A stretch of 5,052 bases of DNA from an uncultured Collinsella sp. GTDB taxonomy: Bacteria; Actinomycetota; Coriobacteriia; Coriobacteriales; Coriobacteriaceae. Shown here in pieces: positions 1-5,052 of the stretch. Position 1 is the stretch's first letter. Every line of letters begins with the position of its first letter. Both the position numbers and the translations under genes were made by a program. Below the pieces are notes generated by a model. The model saw only the letters and a list, made by a program, of their open reading frames with translations, was not told where the DNA came from and did no database searches. The DNA is taken from positions 1 to 5,052 of the forward strand of contig CATYDM010000066.1 of the NCBI GenBank assembly GCA_958405195.1. The letters are read 5' to 3'.

Positions 1-20
1 CTGGCCGTCGCGACACTTTG

Positions 21-50
21 TTGCATAAAGGTACCAGCACCTCAGATAAG
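21..50 (+). promoter_or_regulatory. Weak candidate promoter for tig
   Basis: A TTGCAT at 21-26 and a GATAAG at 45-50 are separated by 18 bases, which would place the transcription start near 57 and give a leader of about 15-20 bases before tig. The -10-like box matches four of six consensus positions and the -35-like box only three. The window starts just upstream, so a stronger promoter or a co-transcribed upstream gene could lie outside it. This is a guess from consensus matching only. Confidence 0.2.
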
Positions 51-61
51 CTGGGCAGTAT

Positions 62-68
62 GAGGAGG
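62..68 (+). promoter_or_regulatory. Shine-Dalgarno sequence of tig
   Basis: GAGGAGG at 62-68 is a near-perfect Shine-Dalgarno sequence. It lies 6 bases before a TTG codon at 75 and 3 bases before a GTG at 72. Normal spacing favours the TTG. It also argues against the in-frame ATG at 60, which overlaps the site, and against the TTG at 18. Confidence 0.8.
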
Positions 69-74
69 AACGTG

Positions 75-1373
75 TTGAACATCACCGCTTCTGACGTCAA
101 GGACGCCAAGCTCACCGCTACGGTCACCATCCCGGCCGCCGACGTCGACGCCGCGATCAAGAAGGCCTACAAGGACACCGCCAAGAAGTACCGCTTCCCG
201 GGCTTCCGCGCCGGCAAGGCTCCCCGTCCGGTCATCGACTCCGCTCTTGGCGCCGAGGCTACCCTCGCTCAGGCCACCAACGACCTGATCGCCGCCAACG
301 AGCCCGCCGTCCTCAACGAGCTGGACATCGTCCCCACCAAGAACGGTGACTACAAGGAGCTCGACCTCGCCAAGGATCACGAGGACTACACCTACACCGT
401 CGAGTTCTCCCTGCGTCCCGCCGCTGAGCTCTCCTCCTTCGACGCCGTCGAGATCGAGATGCCCCCTGCGGAGGTCACCGAGTCCGAGATTAACAACCAG
501 GTCGAGATGCTCCTCAACTACCGTGCCACCTTCGAGGACGTCGAGGGTCGCGCCGTCGAGGCTGACGACTATGTGACCGTCGACCTCAAGGCCGTCGAGA
601 ACGCCGACAACTTCGCCGCCGAGGGCCGCATGCTCATCGCCGGTAGCGACAGCAACCCCGCTGAGTTCAACGAGGCCCTGATCGGCGCTAACGTTGACGA
701 CGTCAAGACCGTCACCTGGACCGACGAGGTCGAGGAGGGCGAGGAGGCCGAGACCCACACCGTCGAGGTCACCGTCAAGGGCATCAAGGTCCGCAACACT
801 CCCGAACTCACCGACGAGCTCGTCAAGTCCGACTTTGGCTTCGACAGCATCGACGCTATGCGCGACGCCATCAAGCTCGAGATCGAGCAGGACAAGGCTT
901 CCCGCCTCCCGGCCGAGAAGGAGAACCGTTGCGTCGCCGCTCTCGCCGAGCGTCTGCAGCTCGACGAGATGGACGCCGACTACGAGCAGTCCGTCTTTGA
1001 GGAACTTGGCCAGAACTTCCTGTCCAACCTCGCTGCCCGCGGCATGACACTGGACACCTGGCTGCCGGCTTCCGGCCTGACCATGGAGCAGTTCGTCGGC
1101 GACCTGCACAAGCAGGCCAACGACGTTGCCCGCGAGTCCCTGGCGCTCGACGCCCTCGCCCGTGAGCTCAAGATCGAGGTCACCGAGGACGACGTCAACG
1201 CCGAGTTCGAGAAGGCCGGCGTCAAGGACGTCGAGGCTTCCAAGGCCGAGTTTATCGCCGATGGCCGCATGCCTGCTGTCCGCGAGTCCATCCGTCGCTC
1301 CAAGGCCGTCGACCACCTGGTCGAGAACGCCAAGGTGACCGAGGTCGACGAGACCGCCAAGGACGCCGAGTAA
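75..1373 (+). CDS. tig: Trigger factor, ribosome-associated chaperone and peptidyl-prolyl isomerase
   Basis: Trigger factor binds the large ribosomal subunit at the exit tunnel and shields nascent chains. From TTG 75 the protein is 432 residues, the usual family length. The N-terminal ribosome-binding domain (about 1-115) carries the signature GFRAGKAP at residues 43-50, the same register as in E. coli trigger factor, which supports this start. The FKBP-type isomerase domain spans about 160-240 (ADDYVTVDLKA to VEVTVKGIKVRNTPELT). It is divergent, with a strongly acidic stretch near 217-227. The remainder is the helical C-terminal substrate-binding cradle, with an acidic tail ending in TAA. 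Third positions are dominated by C (GTC, GAC, ATC, CTC), as expected for a highly expressed gene in a GC-rich genome. It lies upstream of clpP-clpX, a widely conserved order. The start could instead be GTG 72, one codon longer; the function is not in doubt. Confidence 0.96.
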   Translation: MNITASDVKDAKLTATVTIPAADVDAAIKKAYKDTAKKYRFPGFRAGKAPRPVIDSALGAEATLAQATNDLIAANEPAVLNELDIVPTKNGDYKELDLAKDHEDYTYTVEFSLRPAAELSSFDAVEIEMPPAEVTESEINNQVEMLLNYRATFEDVEGRAVEADDYVTVDLKAVENADNFAAEGRMLIAGSDSNPAEFNEALIGANVDDVKTVTWTDEVEEGEEAETHTVEVTVKGIKVRNTPELTDELVKSDFGFDSIDAMRDAIKLEIEQDKASRLPAEKENRCVAALAERLQLDEMDADYEQSVFEELGQNFLSNLAARGMTLDTWLPASGLTMEQFVGDLHKQANDVARESLALDALARELKIEVTEDDVNAEFEKAGVKDVEASKAEFIADGRMPAVRESIRRSKAVDHLVENAKVTEVDETAKDAE

Positions 1374-1425
1374 TTCTCGCCACCTTGCACGCGAGCGCAT
1401 GCATGCGCCCGTGATGGGGTAAAGT

Positions 1426-1431
1426 TATAAA
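1426..1431 (+). promoter_or_regulatory. Candidate -10 box of a clpP-clpX promoter
   Basis: TATAAA at 1426-1431 is the best -10-like hexamer upstream of clpP and lies in a locally AT-rich patch (GTAAAGTTATAAA). No good -35 box sits 16-18 bases upstream; that position falls in the GC-rich palindrome. If used, transcription would start near 1438 and the clpP leader would carry the hairpin at 1450-1490. Without a -35 match this is weak. Confidence 0.25.
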
Positions 1432-1449
1432 CCGGTTATCCGGTTGCTT

Positions 1450-1495
1450 CGTACGGTGCCAGCCAATGCATAGCATGCGGGCACCGTACGTTTAT
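1450..1495 (+). terminator. Probable intrinsic terminator or leader hairpin between tig and clpP
   Basis: CGTACGGTGCC (1450-1460) and GGCACCGTACG (1480-1490) are perfect reverse complements. They form an 11-bp stem with a 19-base loop, in which GCAT/ATGC can pair again. TTTAT follows at 1491-1495, a short but plausible U tract. The simplest reading is a terminator for tig, 77 bases after its stop. The large loop and weak T run suggest partial termination, so some transcripts may read into clpP. If clpP starts at 1426-1431, the hairpin would instead be in its leader. Confidence 0.55.
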
Positions 1496-1525
1496 CTAGA
1501 ACCACTATTGGTCCGTAAGAGAAAT

Positions 1526-1529
1526 GGAG
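1526..1529 (+). promoter_or_regulatory. Shine-Dalgarno core that decides the clpP start
   Basis: Three in-frame ATGs lie close together (1524, 1530, 1536). GGAG at 1526-1529 is 6 bases before the ATG at 1536, which is ideal spacing. It overlaps the ATG at 1524 and abuts the one at 1530. The ATG at 1524 has only a weak AAGAGA upstream. I therefore choose 1536. Confidence 0.6.
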
Positions 1530-1535
1530 ATGCGT

Positions 1536-2156
1536 ATGATCGCTAAGTTCGATTCCGCCCTCGTGCCATACGTTATCGAGCAGACGCCGCGCGGCGAGCG
1601 CAGCTACGATATCTATTCGCGCCTGCTCAACGACCGCATCATCTTCTTGGGCGAGGAGATCAACTCCGTCAGCGCCAACCTGGTCGTTGCCCAGCTGCTG
1701 CATCTTGAGAGCCAGGATGCCGAGAAGGATATCTCGCTCTACATCAATTCGCCCGGCGGTGAGGTCTACTCCGGCCTGGCGATTCTGGACACCATGAACT
1801 TCATCAAGCCGCAGGTCTCCACCATCTGCGTCGGTATGGCCGCGTCCATGGCCGCCGTGCTGCTTTCGGCCGGCGCCAAGGGCAAGCGCTTCTGCCTGCC
1901 GCACTCCAAGGTCATGATTCACCAGCCCAGCGGCGGTGCGCAGGGCCAGCAGACCGAGATCGAGATCGTGGCCGAGGAGATCAAGAAGACCCGTCGCGAG
2001 CTCAACCAGATTCTGTCCGACGCATCGGGCCAGCCCATCGAGAAGGTCCAGGCCGATACCGAGCGCGATAATTACCTCACGGCTGTCGAGTCCCTCGACT
2101 ACGGCCTGATCGACCGCATTGTCACCTCACGCGACCTCGCCGCGAAGGACGCCTAG
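1536..2156 (+). CDS. clpP: ATP-dependent Clp protease proteolytic subunit ClpP
   Basis: ClpP is a cytoplasmic serine peptidase that forms a double-heptamer barrel and degrades proteins threaded in by ClpX or another Clp ATPase. The protein is 206 residues from ATG 1536, standard for the family. It shows the axial-loop region LVPYVIEQT (9-17), YDIYSRLL, the oxyanion-region motif NSPGGEVYSG (71-80), the nucleophile motif GMAAS with Ser104, the His motif MIHQPSGG with His129, and Asp178 in ERDNYL. The Ser-His (25) and His-Asp (49) spacings match those of Bacillus subtilis ClpP. It retains the short N-terminus with no obvious long propeptide. It is followed after one base by clpX, its partner ATPase. 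Only one clpP is present here, unlike the tandem clpP1-clpP2 of mycobacteria and streptomycetes. An ATG at 1524 would add four residues. Confidence 0.97.
   Translation: MIAKFDSALVPYVIEQTPRGERSYDIYSRLLNDRIIFLGEEINSVSANLVVAQLLHLESQDAEKDISLYINSPGGEVYSGLAILDTMNFIKPQVSTICVGMAASMAAVLLSAGAKGKRFCLPHSKVMIHQPSGGAQGQQTEIEIVAEEIKKTRRELNQILSDASGQPIEKVQADTERDNYLTAVESLDYGLIDRIVTSRDLAAKDA
2145..2149 (+). promoter_or_regulatory. Shine-Dalgarno sequence of clpX inside the end of clpP
   Basis: AAGGA at 2145-2149 lies within the last codons of clpP, 8 bases before the clpX ATG at 2158. The clpP stop (TAG, 2154-2156) and the clpX start are separated by one base, so ribosomes ending clpP are placed to restart on clpX. 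This supports translational coupling and the choice of 2158 over the in-frame ATG at 2119, which lies inside clpP. Confidence 0.65.
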
Positions 2157-2157
2157 G

Positions 2158-3573
2158 ATGGCCGGTAACATGCAGGACGGCTTCGACGAGAACGGCAACC
2201 CTATCCGCTGCTCCTTCTGCGGAAAAGAGCAGGGTCAGGTTCGCCGCCTGGTGAAGGGCCCGACCAATATCTTTATCTGTGACGAGTGCGTTGCCGCCTG
2301 CTCCGAGATTCTTGAGGAGTCGCTGGCTTCGGACTTTATGGACGCCGCCCGTAACGGCAAGCTGCCGGGCTTCCTCAGCGACCACGGCCAGGCTGCCGGT
2401 CAGCCTGCTGTAGATTCTGAGGCCGAGGGTTTTGAGCTGGAGGACGACGCTCGCCAGGTCATTACGCACGTGCCGACGCCGCATGAGATCTATGACGAGC
2501 TTTCGGCCTATGTCATGGGCCAGGAGGACGCCAAGCGCGCCATGTCGGTTGCCGTGTACAACCACTATCGCCGCGTGATCGAGGGCGGCGCCGCGCTTTC
2601 GGCCTTTGATGAGGCTAGCGGCATGGGCGGTCAGCTCGACGATGATATGGACGAGGTGGAGCTCGCCAAGTCCAATATTTTGCTGCTCGGTCCCACCGGT
2701 ACCGGTAAGACCCTGCTGGCCCAGACGCTTGCGCGCATCCTCGAGGTGCCGTTTGCCATCGCCGACGCCACCGCGCTCACCGAGGCCGGTTACGTGGGCG
2801 AGGACGTGGAGAACATCCTGCTCAAGCTTATCAACGCCGCCGATGGCGATATCGAGCGTGCGCAGGTTGGCATTATCTACGTGGACGAGATCGACAAGAT
2901 CGCCCGCAAGGCCGAGAACCTCTCCATCACCCGCGATGTCTCGGGCGAGGGCGTTCAGCAGGCGCTGCTTAAGATCCTTGAGGGCACGGTGGCAAGCGTT
3001 CCGCCCACCGGCGGCCGCAAGCATCCCCAGCAGGAGCTGCTGCAGATCGACACGACCAACATCCTGTTTATCTGCGGCGGTGCCTTTGTGGGCCTGGACA
3101 AGATCATCGCCGACCGCGTGGGCAACAAGGGCGTGGGTTTTAACTCCGAGATCGCAGGCCCCACCTCGGTCGACGAGAACGACCTGCTGCGCCAGGTGCT
3201 CCCGCAGGACCTCAACGCCTTTGGCATGATCCCCGAGTTCGTGGGCCGTACGCCCGTCGTCACCCAGACGCAGGCGCTCGACGAGGACGACCTGGTGTCG
3301 ATCCTGACGGAGCCCAAGAACGCCGTGGTGCGCCAGTACCGCAAGATGTTCCAGCTCGAGGACGTTGAGCTTGAGTTTGAGGACGCCGCCCTGCACGAGA
3401 TTGCCCGTATGGCGCTCGCCCGCAAGACCGGTGCCCGCGGTCTGCGCTCCATTTGCGAGGACGTGCTGCAGCAGACGATGTTCGACCTGCCCAGCGAGGA
3501 GGGCGTCGCTAAGGTCATCGTGACCGAAGCCTCCGTAAAGGGCGAAGAGCAGCCCCAACGCATCTACGGCTAA
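2158..3573 (+). CDS. clpX: ATP-dependent Clp protease ATP-binding subunit ClpX
   Basis: ClpX is a hexameric AAA+ unfoldase that recognises tagged substrates and threads them into ClpP. The protein is 471 residues, longer than the usual 410-430. The N-terminal zinc-binding domain has Cys18, Cys21, Cys41 and Cys44. The AAA+ core has Walker A GPTGTGKT (178-185), pore loop GYVG (211-214), Walker B IIYVDEID (239-246), the RKH loop (287-289), arginine finger Arg364 in PEFVGR, and sensor-2 Arg427 in GARGLR. The ClpP-docking loop, usually IGF or LGF, appears as VGF (326-328). Extra length sits in two places. One is a roughly 50-residue linker between the zinc domain and the core (about 56-104). The other is an acidic, glycine-rich insert before Walker A (about 141-167, including QLDDDMDEVE). 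All catalytic residues are present, so it should be active. It is coupled to clpP and followed by a strong terminator. Confidence 0.97.
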   Translation: MAGNMQDGFDENGNPIRCSFCGKEQGQVRRLVKGPTNIFICDECVAACSEILEESLASDFMDAARNGKLPGFLSDHGQAAGQPAVDSEAEGFELEDDARQVITHVPTPHEIYDELSAYVMGQEDAKRAMSVAVYNHYRRVIEGGAALSAFDEASGMGGQLDDDMDEVELAKSNILLLGPTGTGKTLLAQTLARILEVPFAIADATALTEAGYVGEDVENILLKLINAADGDIERAQVGIIYVDEIDKIARKAENLSITRDVSGEGVQQALLKILEGTVASVPPTGGRKHPQQELLQIDTTNILFICGGAFVGLDKIIADRVGNKGVGFNSEIAGPTSVDENDLLRQVLPQDLNAFGMIPEFVGRTPVVTQTQALDEDDLVSILTEPKNAVVRQYRKMFQLEDVELEFEDAALHEIARMALARKTGARGLRSICEDVLQQTMFDLPSEEGVAKVIVTEASVKGEEQPQRIYG

Positions 3574-3595
3574 AACCTGTCAAAACGTTTTGTCG

Positions 3596-3634
3596 ATAGC
3601 CTCCGACCATCCGCGGTCGGAGGCTATTTTATAT
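3596..3634 (+). terminator. Strong intrinsic terminator of the clpP-clpX operon
   Basis: ATAGCCTCCGACC (3596-3608) and GGTCGGAGGCTAT (3615-3627) form a perfect 13-bp GC-rich stem with a 6-base loop (ATCCGC), followed by TTTTATATATA. It lies 22 bases after the clpX stop codon. This is a textbook Rho-independent terminator and separates the clp operon from valS. The AT run on its left side is short, so it is mainly oriented for + strand transcription. Confidence 0.92.
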
Positions 3635-3658
3635 ATACGTAATAACCCCAACTACCTG

Positions 3659-3667
3659 TGTTATTCT
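3659..3667 (+). promoter_or_regulatory. Candidate extended -10 promoter of valS
   Basis: TGTTATTCT at 3659-3667 matches an extended -10 element (TGn followed by a TATTCT hexamer, four of six consensus matches plus the TG). It sits in an AT-rich stretch just after the clpX terminator, where a new promoter is expected. No convincing -35 box lies about 17 bases upstream, which an extended -10 can tolerate. The predicted start near 3674 would give valS a leader of about 180 bases containing the whole inverted-repeat element at 3720-3835. Confidence 0.4.
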
Positions 3668-3719
3668 GTTTGTTTAAGCATCAGCGAAGTCATATCAGAC
3701 TGAAGTAATCGATACCTAA

Positions 3720-3835
3720 GGGGAGGAATGTAGGCCCGATTTTCGTAGATTCCGCACGAGCCGAAGACCACGTAATGTGGTCTTCGAGCGAGCCCAGGAC
3801 CTGACCGAGCGAAAATCGGGCCTACATTCCTCCCC
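3720..3835. repeat. 116-bp element with perfect 26-bp terminal inverted repeats in the valS leader
   Basis: The 26 bases at 3720-3745 are the exact reverse complement of 3810-3835. The arms begin GGGGAGGAATG and end CATTCCTCCCC at the outer edges, and their inner edges are GATTTTCG and CGAAAATC. The 64 bases between them hold another perfect hairpin (3762-3786). There is no open reading frame of note, no T tract after the right arm, and no obvious target-site duplication at the edges. The element ends 9 bases before the valS Shine-Dalgarno sequence. It could be a MITE or REP-like dispersed repeat, or a structured leader RNA. A 26-bp perfect stem is longer than in ordinary terminators or riboswitches. 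Its copy number in the genome cannot be seen from this window. Confidence 0.85.
3762..3786. repeat. Nested 10-bp perfect hairpin inside the inverted-repeat element
   Basis: CGAAGACCAC (3762-3771) and GTGGTCTTCG (3777-3786) are perfect reverse complements around a GTAAT pentaloop. Two further base pairs (3760-3761 with 3788-3789) are possible across a one-base bulge. With the outer 26-bp arms this gives a two-level structure: a long outer stem, an unpaired ring of about 16 bases on the left and 23 on the right, and an inner stem-loop. No T run follows, so it is not an intrinsic terminator. Confidence 0.8.
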
Positions 3836-3843
3836 GGCGGGAC

Positions 3844-3850
3844 GGGAGAG
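3844..3850 (+). promoter_or_regulatory. Shine-Dalgarno sequence of valS
   Basis: GGGAGAG at 3844-3850 contains GGAG 6 bases before the ATG at 3855. It is the only suitable site for the start of valS. Its GGGAG is also complementary to CTCCC at 3830-3834 in the right arm of the upstream inverted repeat, so it could be masked when that arm is not paired with the left arm. Confidence 0.7.
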
Positions 3851-3854
3851 ATAT

Positions 3855-5052
<1,198 letters not shown>

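Larger units (their letters stand above)
1374..1535 (+). other. tig-clpP intergenic region with several inverted repeats
   Basis: This 162-base gap contains no plausible gene. It holds, in order: a 5-bp inverted pair CTCGC/GCGAG (1376-1380 and 1391-1395), a 14-bp palindrome (1395-1408), a possible -10 box (TATAAA, 1426-1431), a short AACCGG/CCGGTT hairpin (1430-1445) and an 11-bp-stem hairpin (1450-1490). It probably contains both the end of the tig transcript and the promoter of clpP-clpX. I see no clear CtsR operator, HAIR element or ClgR operator, the usual regulators of clp genes in Gram-positive bacteria. Confidence 0.6.

Noticed and set aside
18..74. Upstream start of tig at TTG 18 or ATG 60
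   Set aside because: Neither has a ribosome binding site, and the ATG at 60 overlaps the GAGGAGG that serves the later start. Residues before NITASDVKD do not resemble trigger factor, whereas TTG 75 puts the GFRxGKxP motif in the family register.
1376..1395. ClgR- or CtsR-like operator (CTCGC with 10-base gap then GCGAG)
   Set aside because: The half-sites are only 5 bp and the spacing does not fit the operator forms I know. Short GC-rich inverted pairs are expected by chance in this genome.
42..1400. Very long open frame on the - strand opposite tig (452 codons)
   Set aside because: It is a shadow of the strongly codon-biased, C-ending tig frame. Its translation is low-complexity (Gly, Leu, Val, Asp), it shows no recognised family, and tig is unambiguous on the + strand.
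2122..3558. Long open frame on the - strand opposite clpX (478 codons)
   Set aside because: It spans the whole of clpX in an antisense frame with Leu/Val/Gly/Asp-rich composition and no recognisable motif. This is the usual GC-rich shadow.
3719..3733. Strong Shine-Dalgarno-like AGGGGAGG followed by ATG TAG, a minimal start-stop reading frame, in the left repeat arm
   Set aside because: The spacing to the ATG is only one base, too short for normal initiation, and the segment is part of a repeat arm that would be buried in a 26-bp stem. It was kept only as a curiosity.
3720..3835. T-box or other known riboswitch in front of valS
   Set aside because: I could not find a TGGNACC-type antiterminator motif or an expression-platform terminator with a T run. 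No other riboswitch consensus was recognised.
3720..3835. CRISPR repeat or intrinsic terminator
   Set aside because: There is a single inverted pair with no array of direct repeats and spacers, and GGCGGGACGG follows the right arm where a U tract would be needed.

Overview
The window reads as a chromosomal housekeeping region from a high-GC actinobacterium. Protein sequence and gene order (tig-clpP-clpX-valS), a single clpP and an enlarged acidic ClpX all fit a gut Coriobacteriia member, most likely Collinsella or a close relative. That assignment rests on recognition of the proteins, not on a database search. All four genes lie on the + strand, and the last runs off the right edge.

Layout. 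Positions 1-74 hold a short leader with a strong Shine-Dalgarno sequence. Trigger factor (tig) occupies about 75-1373. A 162-base gap (1374-1535) follows, with a 14-bp palindrome, a small hairpin beside a possible -10 box, and an 11-bp-stem hairpin that ends in a short T run. clpP (1536-2156) and clpX (2158-3573) are separated by one base and are almost certainly co-transcribed and translationally coupled. A strong intrinsic terminator (3596-3634) closes the clp operon. The 220 bases from there to valS (3855 to beyond 5052) hold a candidate extended -10 promoter, a striking 116-bp element bounded by perfect 26-bp inverted repeats with a second perfect hairpin nested inside, and the valS Shine-Dalgarno sequence nine bases after that element.

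How the genes work together. Trigger factor meets nascent chains at the ribosome exit tunnel. ClpX unfolds proteins and feeds them into the ClpP proteolytic chamber. Folding and degradation are therefore encoded side by side, a conserved bacterial arrangement. valS charges tRNA-Val and appears to be a separate transcription unit, because it has the clpX terminator upstream and its own candidate promoter.

The genes themselves are ordinary. The least explained part is the valS leader. It has no recognisable T-box, but it carries the long inverted-repeat element, which could be a miniature mobile element or REP-like repeat, a structured leader RNA, or a mobile repeat that has become the valS leader.
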